From contig NZ_CP108080.1 of the NCBI RefSeq assembly GCF_036181745.1, positions 6,947,501-7,011,500 of the forward strand: a stretch of 64,000 bases of DNA. The letters are read 5' to 3'. Positions within the stretch are counted from its first letter, which is position 1. Every line of letters starts with the position of its first letter. Positions 51,338 through 59,949 of this stretch are shown here, one piece after another. The stretch is from Streptomyces sp. NBC_00259. Lineage in GTDB: Bacteria > Actinomycetota > Actinomycetes > Streptomycetales > Streptomycetaceae. The position numbers and the translations under genes are program-made. The notes under the pieces were generated by a model, which worked only from the letters and a program-made list of their open reading frames with translations, was not told the DNA's origin and did no database searches.

Positions 51338-52278
51338 GCGGCGGCGTGGGCGCAGCCCCAGGCCACCGTGACCCCGGCGCCGCCGTGGCCGTAGTTGTGG
51401 ATGAGGCGGGAGGCGTGCGGGCCGGGGGCGGCGGAGAGACGGACGCCGCCCGGCCGGGAGGGGCGCAGGCCGACCCGGTGGCCGAGGACCCTGGCGCCGG
51501 CGATCTCCGGGCGGATGCGGGCGCAGCGCTCCACGATGGCCGTGGCGGTCGCCGGATCCGGTTCCAGGGACCAGGAATGCTCACCCGCCGTGCCGCCGAG
51601 GACCAGCCGTCCCGGCTGCGGGAAGAAGTACGTCAGCTCGCTCGACGCCTCGTCCGCGGCCGTGAACCAGGTGTCGATCCCGGGGTTCTCCACCAGCACC
51701 AACTGCCCCCGGACCGGAGTCATCCCCGGGTCGGGCACGAGGTCGCGCGCCCCGAGCCCCGTGCAGTTGACGACGGCCTTCGCCTCGGCGGCCGCTTCGT
51801 CGAGCGAGCCGACTCCTCTGGTCTCCACCGTCCCGCCCGCCGTCTCGAACCGGGTCCGGAGCCAGTCCAGATGGACGGGCATGTCGATCAGCGGCAACCG
51901 GGCCCACAGCCCGGACGTCACACCGTCCGGCAGCTCGTCCGCCGGGAGTTCCCGCACCGAACCCGCCAACTGCCGCGCCCACGGGCCCAGAGCGGCCTGC
52001 CGCACACCGGAGTGCACCCCGGCCACGAGCCGCACCCCGGTCTCCTGCGGACGCTTCGCCAGCTCCTCGTACACCCGCAGCGAGGCCAGTGACCACTCGC
52101 CCGCCAGCGCCGCAGGCTCGATCCGGTACGGCCACCACAGCGCCCCCGCGACCGCGGACGTGGACGCCTGCGCCGGCTCACGGGTCCACACCCGCACCCG
52201 GCGGCCCTCCTCCGCGAGCACGACAGCCGTCGTCAGCCCGATGACCCCGCTCCCCACCACGATCACGTCGCCGCTCAT
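51322..52278 (-). CDS. D-amino-acid oxidase (DAO family, FAD)
   Basis: 318 residues from ATG 52278. The N-terminal GxGxxG FAD site DVIVVGSGVIGLTTAVVLAEEG is clear; STSAVAGALWWPYRIEP, VVNCTGLGARDL, MTPVRGQLVLV and LIHNYGHGGAGVTVAWGCA are DAO-family motifs, with the Arg/Tyr carboxylate-binding region near HRVGLRPSRPGGVRL. It oxidatively deaminates D-amino acids to keto acids, giving H2O2 and ammonia. No signal peptide, so cytosolic. It ends in a repeat-rich gap convergent with the BCCT gene. Confidence 0.93.
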   Translation of the reverse strand: MSGDVIVVGSGVIGLTTAVVLAEEGRRVRVWTREPAQASTSAVAGALWWPYRIEPAALAGEWSLASLRVYEELAKRPQETGVRLVAGVHSGVRQAALGPWARQLAGSVRELPADELPDGVTSGLWARLPLIDMPVHLDWLRTRFETAGGTVETRGVGSLDEAAAEAKAVVNCTGLGARDLVPDPGMTPVRGQLVLVENPGIDTWFTAADEASSELTYFFPQPGRLVLGGTAGEHSWSLEPDPATATAIVERCARIRPEIAGARVLGHRVGLRPSRPGGVRLSAAPGPHASRLIHNYGHGGAGVTVAWGCAHAAAALAR

Positions 52279-52344
52279 GGCGGGACCGTAGCCGAATCCG
52301 TGATGACGTGCTCACATCGCGTGGCGGCTGGGGATACTCCAGAC

Positions 52345-53367
52345 ATGTCTGCCGAGTACGCGACCTTCGCACTGGCGCCGGCGATACGGGCCGGGGGAGT
52401 CCTCGCCGATGGCGGGTACAGCGTCCACCGGGACTTCATGGACTTCATCGTCGACGGCCGCCCGCTGCTGTTCCAGCTCTCCGACCTCGACGCGGTCTCC
52501 CCGCTCGCCTCCGACATCCCGCCCGCGATCTTCACCCGCCAGGTGCGCGCCCTGCTCCTGGACGCCGAGGCCCCGCTGCCCGGCGGACGCTACGTCATCT
52601 ACGGCTGCCCCGAGTGCGAGGGCCTCGGCTGCGGTGCCGTCACCGCCGTCATCGAGCGGGACGGCGACGACATCGTCTGGCGGGACTTCGCCTGGCAGAC
52701 GGACGAGACCGCCGATCTCGAGCTCAACGGCTACCACGGGACAGGCCCGTTCCGTTTCCGCGCCGACGAGTACCGCACGGAGCTGGAACGGCTCCTCGAC
52801 GGCGAGGACGGCCGGCCGCGCCGCCGCGTCCTGCTCATCGGCGCCCGTGTCGCCGTCCTCGCCAGACTCGCCGCCGCGCTGCGCACCATCGGCATCGGCG
52901 CCGACATCACCCACGACGCCTCCACGGTCCCGGCCGAGGAGCTCCGTGCGTACGGGGCCGTCGCCTTCGGCCCCGCGATCGGCGCGCCCGAACGCGCCGC
53001 GGTCCGGGCGGCCTTCGCCTCGGCCGGAGTGGACGTCGCGTACGTCGACGGCCTCGCCCCGGTCATCCCGCTCCTGGTCGCCCAGGTCGAGCACGCCCTC
53101 GACCGCGGCCCCCTGGAACGCCGCCGCCTGACCGGACTGACGGCGACGGGGGACGAGGCGTCGGTCACCGTCACCTCCGCATGCCGCGTCCAGCTCCTCG
53201 CGTACCGCCTGGACAGACTCCACCGCACCCACACCCAGCATCTGTTCGACGGGATGCTGGAGCCCGGCACGCACCGAATTCCGCTGGACGGGCGGGCGGT
53301 GAAGGGGCAATCCTTCGTGGTGGCACGCGCCACCGGGGGCGTGCTGGTCGCACCCGTGGTGCGATGA
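52345..53367 (+). CDS. Hypothetical protein with CxxC-type motif
   Basis: 340 residues from ATG 52345 with GGGGA upstream. The N-terminal half contains FMDFIVDGRPLLFQL and VIYGCPECEGLGCGAVTAVIERDGDDIVWRDF, where three cysteines could bind metal. The middle RRVLLIGARVAVLARLAAALRTIGIGADITHD looks like a small Rossmann-like fold ending in a possible acidic residue; LLAYRLDRLHRTHTQHLFDG lies near the C-terminus. It may be a redox or nucleotide-binding protein but I do not recognise a characterised family. Monocistronic by spacing; divergent from the DAO gene. Confidence 0.75.
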   Translation: MSAEYATFALAPAIRAGGVLADGGYSVHRDFMDFIVDGRPLLFQLSDLDAVSPLASDIPPAIFTRQVRALLLDAEAPLPGGRYVIYGCPECEGLGCGAVTAVIERDGDDIVWRDFAWQTDETADLELNGYHGTGPFRFRADEYRTELERLLDGEDGRPRRRVLLIGARVAVLARLAAALRTIGIGADITHDASTVPAEELRAYGAVAFGPAIGAPERAAVRAAFASAGVDVAYVDGLAPVIPLLVAQVEHALDRGPLERRRLTGLTATGDEASVTVTSACRVQLLAYRLDRLHRTHTQHLFDGMLEPGTHRIPLDGRAVKGQSFVVARATGGVLVAPVVR

Positions 53368-53538
53368 CCGGCAGAGAGGCCCGGGCGAGCCGTCGAATCG
53401 CCGAGACGCCATGCAGCGCCAAGACCAGATGCAGCGCCGACACCGCACGCAGCGCCGACACCACAAGCAGAGCCACGTCGCCCCGCACCGCCGAGACGCC
53501 GTGCGGCGACCGAGCCGGAGGTCCGCCTCCCCGCGCCG
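53368..53538. repeat. Degenerate repeats between the hypothetical and SpoU genes
   Basis: 171 bp rich in (A/C)CGC-GCAGCGCC(G/A)A(C/G)A words: GCAGCGCCAAGACC, GCAGCGCCGACACC (twice) and GCCGAGACGCC(A/G)TGC at 53399 and 53491. It looks like a decayed tandem array behind a stop codon. Confidence 0.6.
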
Positions 53539-54072
53539 ATGAGCGCCCGGAGGAACGGACCCGCGATCCGTACCCGCACCCCCGCCGAACTCCGCCGCAC
53601 ACGAAGACCACGGGCCCACTCCTGCTGGGACCACCTCTACGCCGCGCCGCTGTGGCCACTCCACGGCGCCAACCTCGGGACCCTCGCCCGCACCTGTGAC
53701 GCGGTCGGTGCGTGTCTGACCGTGCCCCGCTTCCCCTGGGTCCCCGAGGCCCTCGCCCGCGGCAACACCCTGCGTCAACCGCTCTGCACGCACTGGACGG
53801 GTGATCCCCTCGGCTGGCTGGCGAAGCAGCGCGGACGCGGTGCCCGGATCGTGGGCGTGGAGCTCGCCGACGAGGCGGTGCGTCTCGCCGATCTCCCGCC
53901 CGCGCGGGAGCCCACGGTCATGGTCCTCGGCCACGAGCAGACGGGCATCCCGCCCGAGGCCCTCGACCTCCTCGACGCGTGCGTGGAGATCCCGATGATC
54001 GGCACGGGCGCCAGTCTGAACGTGGCCGTCGCCGGATCGCTCGCCCTGTACAAACTCGCCGGCCTGCTCTGA
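53539..54072 (+). CDS. SpoU/TrmH-family RNA 2'-O-methyltransferase
   Basis: 177 residues from ATG 53539. SPOUT motifs: GANLGTLARTCDAVGAC (motif 1 with Asn/Arg), VMVLGHEQTGIPPEALDLLD (motif 2) and VEIPMIGTGASLNVAVAGSLALYKL (motif 3, knot). It uses AdoMet to methylate a ribose in rRNA or tRNA. It is short, with no N-terminal RNA-binding domain, like TrmL/TrmH minimal forms. 18 bp upstream of an ABC-F gene on the same strand, so probably one transcript joining two ribosome-related functions. Confidence 0.9.
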   Translation: MSARRNGPAIRTRTPAELRRTRRPRAHSCWDHLYAAPLWPLHGANLGTLARTCDAVGACLTVPRFPWVPEALARGNTLRQPLCTHWTGDPLGWLAKQRGRGARIVGVELADEAVRLADLPPAREPTVMVLGHEQTGIPPEALDLLDACVEIPMIGTGASLNVAVAGSLALYKLAGLL

Positions 54073-54090
54073 CCTAGGATCGTCCCCCTG

Positions 54091-55728
54091 ATGACTGCAA
54101 CCCTCGTCGCCAAGGACCTCGCCGCCGGACACGGCGACCGCTCGCTCTTCTCCGGGCTCGACCTCGTCGTCGCGCCCGGCGACGTCATCGGCCTCGTGGG
54201 CGTGAACGGAGCCGGGAAGTCCACCCTGCTCCGGCTGCTCGCGGGGCTGGACACCCCGGAACACGGTGAGCTGCGGATCTCGCCGCCCAGCGCCGCCGTG
54301 GGCCACCTCCCGCAGGAGCCGGAGCGGCGCGAGGGCGAGACCGTACGACAGTTCCTCGCCCGCCGTACCGGGGTCGCCGCCGCGCAGGCCGCGATGGACG
54401 AGGCCACCCAGGGGCTCGTCGACGGGACGCCCGGGGCCGACGACGCGTACGCGGTGAGCCTGGAGCGCTGGCTGGCCCTCGGCGGCGCCGACCTGGACGA
54501 GCGTGCCGAGGAGGTCGCCGGCACGCTCGGCCTGACCATCGGCCTCGACCAGCCCATGACCTCGCTGTCCGGCGGCCAGGCCGCCCGCGCCGGGCTCGCG
54601 TCCCTGCTGCTGTCCCGCTACGACGTCTTCCTCCTCGACGAGCCCACCAACGACCTCGACCTGGACGGGCTGGAGCGGCTGGAGACCTTCGTCCAGGGCC
54701 TGCGCGCCGGCACGCTCGTCGTCAGCCACGACCGCGAGTTCCTGGCCCGTACGGTCACCAAGGTGCTCGAACTCGATCTCGCCCAGCAGCAGATCACCCT
54801 GTACGGCGGCGGCTACGAGGCCTACCTGGAGGAGCGGGCGACCGCCCGGCGGCACGCGCGCGAGGAGTACGAGGAGTACGCCGACAAGAAGGCGGCACTG
54901 GAGGGCCGCGCCCAGATGCAGCGCTCCTGGATGGACAAGGGCGTCAAGAACGCCCGGCGCAAGGCCACCGACAGCGACAAGATCGGCCGCAAGTTCCGCA
55001 GCGAGGCGAGCGAGAAGCAGGCGGCGAAGGCCCGCCAGACCCAGCGGATGATCGAACGGCTGGACACCGTCGACGAGCCCCGCAAGGAGTGGGAGCTGCA
55101 CATGGAGATCGCCTCCGCGCCGCGCTCCGGCTCGGTGGTGGCGACCCTGCGCGACGCGGAGGTGCGGCGGGGCGACTTCCGCTTCGGGCCGGTGTCGCTG
55201 CAGATCGACTGGGCCGACCGCGTCGCGATCACCGGCGCCAACGGCGCCGGAAAGTCGACGCTCCTCGCCGCTCTCCTCGGCCGCCTGCCGCTGGACGGGG
55301 GCCACGCCGCGCTCGGCTCCGGTGTCGTCGTCGGCGAGGTCGACCAGGCCCGCAAGCTCTTCCACGGCACCGACTCGCTGCTGGACGCCTTCTGTGCGGC
55401 CGTCCCCGACACCGAGCCCGCCGAGGTCCGCACCCTCCTCGCCAAGTTCGGCCTCAAGGCCGGCCATGTGCTGCGCCCCGCCGTCACCCTCTCCCCGGGC
55501 GAACGGACCCGCGCCGCACTCGCACTGCTGCAGGGCCGGGGCGTCAACCTGCTCGTCCTCGACGAGCCGACGAACCATCTCGACCTGCCGGCCATCGAAC
55601 AGCTGGAGTCCGCGCTCGGCTCGTACGACGGCACGCTGCTCCTCGTCACGCACGACCGGCGGATGCTGGAGGCGGTCCGTACGACCCGGCGCATCGAGGT
55701 CGCGGACGGCAAGGTGACCGAGCTGTGA
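54091..55728 (+). CDS. ABC-F ATPase (second copy in window)
   Basis: 545 residues: two ABC domains (GVNGAGKST and GANGAGKST; LSGGQ and the variant LSPGE; DEPTNDLD and DEPTNHLD) with a long charged inter-domain linker (ATARRHAREEYEEYADKKAAL and GVKNARRKATDSDKIGRKF). There is no leader like that of the other ABC-F gene, and it follows an rRNA/tRNA methyltransferase gene, so a translation-factor role is as likely as drug resistance. The second signature Gly is replaced by Pro (LSPGE). Its stop overlaps the next GTG by 4 bp. Confidence 0.92.
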   Translation: MTATLVAKDLAAGHGDRSLFSGLDLVVAPGDVIGLVGVNGAGKSTLLRLLAGLDTPEHGELRISPPSAAVGHLPQEPERREGETVRQFLARRTGVAAAQAAMDEATQGLVDGTPGADDAYAVSLERWLALGGADLDERAEEVAGTLGLTIGLDQPMTSLSGGQAARAGLASLLLSRYDVFLLDEPTNDLDLDGLERLETFVQGLRAGTLVVSHDREFLARTVTKVLELDLAQQQITLYGGGYEAYLEERATARRHAREEYEEYADKKAALEGRAQMQRSWMDKGVKNARRKATDSDKIGRKFRSEASEKQAAKARQTQRMIERLDTVDEPRKEWELHMEIASAPRSGSVVATLRDAEVRRGDFRFGPVSLQIDWADRVAITGANGAGKSTLLAALLGRLPLDGGHAALGSGVVVGEVDQARKLFHGTDSLLDAFCAAVPDTEPAEVRTLLAKFGLKAGHVLRPAVTLSPGERTRAALALLQGRGVNLLVLDEPTNHLDLPAIEQLESALGSYDGTLLLVTHDRRMLEAVRTTRRIEVADGKVTEL

Positions 55729-56135
55729 CGGCCGACGACCCCACGACCCGGCTGTTCGCCCTCCTCGACGACCTGGACGCCGACGTCGACGAGACGATCG
55801 ACCTGGCCGACGAGATCGCGGCATCCGGTGACCGCGCTCTGCTGCCGCGCCTGGAGGCCGGGCTGGAGCGCTCCATCGCCGAACGGAACTTCTACGCCCG
55901 CGAACTGCTCGGCGGAGTGATCGCGGCGATCGGCGGCACCGGCGCACTGCCGGTGCTGCTGCGCGCCTCGGCCGTCGACCTCGGCGACGACCAGGACGCC
56001 CTCGCGACGGAGATCGTCGACCTCGTCCACACCGACCCGCCGACCGCCCGCGCCCTTCTGACGCCCCTGGCCCACTCCGAAGACCCGGCGGTCCGGGCCC
56101 GCGCCGAGTGGGCGCTCCACTTCCTCCCGGACTGA
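55725..56135 (+). CDS. Small HEAT-like helical protein coupled to ABC-F
   Basis: 136 residues from a GTG at 55725 overlapping the ABC-F stop (GTGA), so it is translationally coupled. Acidic N-terminus (TADDPTTRLFALLDDLDADVDETIDLADEIA) and helical repeat-like stretches (ALLPRLEAGLERSIAERNFYARELLGGVIAAIG, DPAVRARAEWALHFLPD) resembling HEAT/armadillo repeats. No catalytic residues. It may be a binding partner of the ABC-F or of the ribosome; this is inference from coupling. Confidence 0.8.
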   Translation: MTADDPTTRLFALLDDLDADVDETIDLADEIAASGDRALLPRLEAGLERSIAERNFYARELLGGVIAAIGGTGALPVLLRASAVDLGDDQDALATEIVDLVHTDPPTARALLTPLAHSEDPAVRARAEWALHFLPD

Positions 56136-56244
56136 GCGGCCCCCTCCGCCCGCAGGGCCCGGCCACCCGGCCCGGAGCGCGTGGCCGGCTCTCGGGCCCG
56201 TCCGGCGTTCGAGGACCGGTACACCGCTTCCCACCCGGAGCCGG

Positions 56245-56277
56245 GGAGCCCCGGCCCGCACGGCGGGACGGGGCTCC
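56245..56277. terminator. Bidirectional hairpin between convergent genes
   Basis: GGAGCCCCG pairs with CGGGGCTCC and, after one mismatch, CCCGC with GCGGG around a 3-nt loop (56245-56277). It separates the HEAT-like gene from tex. Confidence 0.8.
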
Positions 56278-56305
56278 AGGGGCGAACAGGGGCCGTGAGC
56301 CCCGG

Positions 56306-56335
56306 GTGGGTCAGCCGCGGGTGGGTCAGCCGCGG
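56306..56335 (-). repeat. 15-bp tandem duplication anchored on the tex stop codon
   Basis: GTGGGTCAGCCGCGG is present at 56306-56320 and 56321-56335; the tex stop (TCA at 56326-56328) is in the second and is copied 15 bp downstream in the first. Confidence 0.95.
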
Positions 56336-58710
56336 CGGCCGCCCTGCTTCGGGTCCAGCAGGCCCGCCTTGCGCAGGGCGTCCGCCATCGCGCTGTTCGC
56401 CGGGGGCGGGGCCTGGCGGCCCGTGCCCGCGCCGCCGCTGCCGCCGCGAGGGGCACCGCCGCGTCGCTGCTGGGGCGGGCGCCCGCCCTGCTCGCGTTCG
56501 CGGCGACCGCCCTGAGCGCCGCCGCCGGACGCCTGCGGCGCCGCCTCGTCGTCAAGCCGCAGCGTCAGCGAGATCCGCTTGCGCGGGATGTCGATGTCGA
56601 GGACCTTCACCTTGACCACGTCGCCCGGCTTCACCACGTCCCGCGGGTCCTTGACGAACGTCCGGGACATCGCGGAGACGTGGACGAGCCCGTCCTGGTG
56701 GACGCCGACGTCGACGAACGCGCCGAACGCCGCCACGTTCGTGACGACACCCTCGAGCACCATGCCCGACACCAGGTCGGAGAGCTTCTCGACGCCGTCC
56801 TTGAAGGTCGCCGTCTTGAACGCGGGCCGCGGGTCGCGCCCGGGCTTCTCCAGCTCCCGCAGGATGTCCGTGACCGTCGGCAGACCGAAGGTCTCGTCGA
56901 CGAAGTCGTCCGCACGCAGCGACCGCAGCACCCCGGTGTTGCCGATGAGCGACGCCACCTCGCTGCCGCTGGTCTTCACCATCCGCCGCACCACCGGATA
57001 CGCCTCGGGGTGCACGCTGGACGAGTCGAGGGGGTCGTCGCCGCCGCGGATGCGCAGGAAGCCCGCGCACTGCTCGTACGCCTTCGGCCCGAGCCGCGCC
57101 ACGCCCTTGAGTTCCTTCCGGGACCGGAACGGACCGTTCGCGTCGCGGTGCGCCACGATGTTCTCGGCGAGCCCCGAGCCGATGCCCGACACCCGCGACA
57201 GCAGCGGCGCGGACGCCGTGTTGACGTCGACGCCGACACCGTTCACACAGTCCTCGACGACCGCGTCCAGCGAGCGCGACAGCTTCACCTCGGACAGGTC
57301 GTGCTGGTACTGGCCGACGCCGATCGACTTCGGATCGATCTTGACCAGCTCGGCGAGCGGGTCCTGGAGCCGGCGCGCGATCGACACCGCACCGCGCAGC
57401 GACACGTCGAGACCCGGCAGCTCCTGCGAGGCGAACGCGGAGGCCGAATACACCGACGCCCCCGCCTCCGACACCATCACCTTGGTGAGCTTCAGCTCCG
57501 GGTGCCTGGTGATGAGATCGCCGGCCAGCTTGTCCGTCTCGCGCGACGCCGTGCCGTTGCCGATGGCGACGAGCTCGACCGCGTGCTCCTTCGCGATGCG
57601 CGCGAGCTTCGCCAGCGACTCGTCCCACTTGTTCGCCGGTACGTGCGGATAGATCGTGTCGGTGGCGACGACCTTGCCGGTCGCGTCGACGACGGCCACC
57701 TTCACGCCCGTACGGAAGCCGGGGTCGAGGCCCAGCGTCGCCCGGGTACCGGCCGGCGCGGCGAGCAGCAGATCGCGCAGGTTGGCCGCGAAGACGCGTA
57801 CCGCCTCGTCCTCCGCCGCCGTCCGCAGCCGCAGCCGCAGATCGATCCCGAGGTGGACGAGGATCCGGGTCCGCCAGGCCCAGCGCACCGTGTCCGCCAG
57901 CCACTTGTCGCCCGGGCGGCCCCGGTCGGCGATGTCGAAGCGGCGGGCGACGAGGCCCTCGTACGTGGACGGGCCGTCCGTGGCCTCCTCGGGCTCCAGG
58001 TCCAGCGCGAGGACGTCCTCCTTCTCGCCGCGCAGCATCGCGAGGACGCGGTGCGAGGGCAGCTCGGTGAACGGCTCGGCGAAGTCGAAGTAGTCGGCGA
58101 ACTTCGCGCCGGCCTCCTCCTTGCCCTCCCGCACCTTCGCGGCGAGCCGGCCGCGCGTCCACATCCGCTCGCGCAGCTCGCCGATGAGGTCGGCGTCCTC
58201 CGAGAACTGCTCGGTCAGGATCGCCCGCGCGCCCTCCAGCGCGGCCGTCGGGTCCGCGACGCCCTTGTCGGCGTCGACGAACGCCGCCGCCGCCGCGAGC
58301 GGTTCGACGGACGGGTCGCCGAGCAGGCCCTGGGCGAGCGGTTCCAGCCCGGCCTCGCGCGCGATCTGCGCCTTGGTGCGCCGCTTGGGCTTGAAGGGCA
58401 GATAGATGTCCTCCAGGCGGGCCTTGGTGTCGGCCGCCCGGATCTGCGCCTCGAGCTCGTCGGAAAGCTTGCCCTGCTCCCGGACGGATTCCAGGATCGC
58501 GGTCCGCCGCTCCTCCAGCTCCCGCAGATACCGCAGCCGCTCCTCGAGCGTGCGCAGCTGCGCGTCGTCGAGCATCTCGGTCGCTTCCTTGCGGTAGCGA
58601 GCGATGAACGGCACGGTCGACCCGCCGTCGAGCAGCTCGACGGCCGCCTTCACCTGCCGCTCGCGTACGCCGAGCTCCTCGGCGATCCTGCCTTCGATGG
58701 ACGTCGTCAC
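56326..58710 (-). CDS. tex: Tex family RNA-binding transcription accessory protein
   Basis: 794 residues from a GTG at 58710 with GGGGA upstream. Domains: N-terminal helical Tex region (about 1-200), YqgF/RNase H-like domain (about 325-450: LGLDPGFRTGVKVAVVDATG, LVAIGNGTASRETDKL), helix-hairpin-helix (about 500-560: NTASAPLLSRVSGIGSGLAENIV) and C-terminal S1 domain (about 650-720: VLEGVVTNVAAFGAFVDVGVHQDGLVH). A Gly/Arg/Gln-rich tail follows (GGRREREQGGRPPQQRR). Tex binds nucleic acids and is the bacterial relative of Spt6; it influences toxin and stress gene expression in other bacteria. Monocistronic. Confidence 0.95.
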   Translation of the reverse strand: MTTSIEGRIAEELGVRERQVKAAVELLDGGSTVPFIARYRKEATEMLDDAQLRTLEERLRYLRELEERRTAILESVREQGKLSDELEAQIRAADTKARLEDIYLPFKPKRRTKAQIAREAGLEPLAQGLLGDPSVEPLAAAAAFVDADKGVADPTAALEGARAILTEQFSEDADLIGELRERMWTRGRLAAKVREGKEEAGAKFADYFDFAEPFTELPSHRVLAMLRGEKEDVLALDLEPEEATDGPSTYEGLVARRFDIADRGRPGDKWLADTVRWAWRTRILVHLGIDLRLRLRTAAEDEAVRVFAANLRDLLLAAPAGTRATLGLDPGFRTGVKVAVVDATGKVVATDTIYPHVPANKWDESLAKLARIAKEHAVELVAIGNGTASRETDKLAGDLITRHPELKLTKVMVSEAGASVYSASAFASQELPGLDVSLRGAVSIARRLQDPLAELVKIDPKSIGVGQYQHDLSEVKLSRSLDAVVEDCVNGVGVDVNTASAPLLSRVSGIGSGLAENIVAHRDANGPFRSRKELKGVARLGPKAYEQCAGFLRIRGGDDPLDSSSVHPEAYPVVRRMVKTSGSEVASLIGNTGVLRSLRADDFVDETFGLPTVTDILRELEKPGRDPRPAFKTATFKDGVEKLSDLVSGMVLEGVVTNVAAFGAFVDVGVHQDGLVHVSAMSRTFVKDPRDVVKPGDVVKVKVLDIDIPRKRISLTLRLDDEAAPQASGGGAQGGRREREQGGRPPQQRRGGAPRGGSGGAGTGRQAPPPANSAMADALRKAGLLDPKQGGRRG

Positions 58711-58958
58711 GGTTCCCCGACTCGCCTTCTGATGCTGGCTGTGCTGTGGAGGCCGCGCGGACGGGTGCCCGCGAGGTCCCTTCGCCTGCATTCTGCCGGG
58801 TGGCCGGGGGCCGTGTCGCGCGTCCCCCCTGTGCGCGGCGCGTACGTCGTCCGCCGCCGGGGGAAGCCGGGGGGCCTCCTGACCGGCTACGTCGCCGGCT
58901 GTGTCACCGGATATGCCGTACGCCCACCGCCGGTCGCCGCGCGGCGGGTCGCCGGACG

Positions 58959-59822
58959 TCAGCCCTTGCCGGTCAGGTCCGCGGGGAACGCCCCGGCCGC
59001 GGCGGCCGTCATGAGGAAACCACGGGCCAGTTCGGTGAGGCGTTCGACGGCCGCCGCGCCGAGGTGCTCGTACGGCGCGAGGTCGAGCCGGTCGGTGTGC
59101 TCCTCCAGCTCCGCGCGCAGGGCCGTGCCCGCCTCCGTCAACTCGCCGTCCGCGGTCAGCAGCCCGCGCTCGCGCAGCCGGCCGGAGGCGGCCTCCCAGT
59201 CGGTGCGCCGCCAGCCGCGGCTGGCGAGGATCCAGCGCGGCGACATGCCCTTGCCGGTCGCGGTGTGGCTGACCAGGGCCTCCAGCGGGTCGAGCCCGGC
59301 GGACAGCAGCGCGGCGAGATGGCCGTCGCCGCGGTGCTCCCGCAGCAGCGTGGCGGCGTGCCAGTAGGCGAGGTGCGGCTCCTCGGGGACGGGCAGGTCC
59401 GCATGGGCCGCGTACAGCGGACGGGCGTGCCGGGTGCAGGCCTCCGTGGCGCGCAGCGCCAGCCGGGCCGCCTCCGCCATCTCGTCCGAGGCGACGGCGT
59501 CGTCACCGAGCAGCCGTCGCAGTGTCGCGTCCACGCCCCGCAGCCGGGCCGCCAGCACCGTGGTGGGCGGCGCGGTCTCCCACACCGCGGGGAGATGACG
59601 GGCGATCAGCTCGTGGTTGAAGTTGTAGAAGGTCGCCGCGACCGTGCCGGGACCGACGGCGCCCATCGCGGCGGCCCGCCCGGCGAAGTAGGCGGCGCTC
59701 GCGTCCTCGACGCCGATCCCGGCGAGCTCCTTCGCGTAGTCGGGCGAGAAGTACACGGTGGAGTGGAGCGGGTTGACGGCGTTGTGGCAGCGGCGTCCCG
59801 CGCGCGGGGGCAGAGAGGTCAT
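58959..59822 (-). CDS. SCO6745 family protein
   Basis: 287 residues, matching the actinobacterial SCO6745 family: AGRRCHNAVNPLHSTVYFSPDY, AAYFAGRAAAMGAVGPGTVAATFYNFNHELI, EPHLAYWHAATLLREHRGDGHLAALL and a C-terminal winged-helix-like stretch (ASGRLRERGLLTADGELTEAGTALRAELEEHTDRL by position about 205-250). It is sometimes annotated as an HTH protein; function unknown. A perfect TACCGAC/GTCGGTA palindrome lies 10 bp upstream of its start, indicating repressor control. Similar proteins sit near idi in S. coelicolor, as here. Confidence 0.85.
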   Translation of the reverse strand: MTSLPPRAGRRCHNAVNPLHSTVYFSPDYAKELAGIGVEDASAAYFAGRAAAMGAVGPGTVAATFYNFNHELIARHLPAVWETAPPTTVLAARLRGVDATLRRLLGDDAVASDEMAEAARLALRATEACTRHARPLYAAHADLPVPEEPHLAYWHAATLLREHRGDGHLAALLSAGLDPLEALVSHTATGKGMSPRWILASRGWRRTDWEAASGRLRERGLLTADGELTEAGTALRAELEEHTDRLDLAPYEHLGAAAVERLTELARGFLMTAAAAGAFPADLTGKG

Positions 59823-59832
59823 GCCAGCAGGT

Positions 59833-59848
59833 TACCGACTGGTCGGTA
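59833..59848 (-). promoter_or_regulatory. 16-bp perfect palindrome (TetR-type operator)
   Basis: TACCGAC-TG-GTCGGTA at 59833-59848, 10 bp upstream of the SCO6745-family start. Sites of this sequence are typical TetR operators in actinobacteria. No TetR gene is adjacent, so the regulator acts from elsewhere. Confidence 0.75.
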
Positions 59849-59949
59849 CGACCGTAAGGGGAGGGGCGGGACACCGGGGGGAGCCCATGGCAGGAAAGGT
59901 GGGGATCTCGTCATTGCGGTCGTACGGCCGTGGCGCCGACCATGGAGGC

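Noticed and set aside
52312..56166. 1284-residue minus-strand open frame
   Set aside because: It covers four plus-strand genes with clear family motifs and has only low-complexity Arg/Gly/Ala composition itself.
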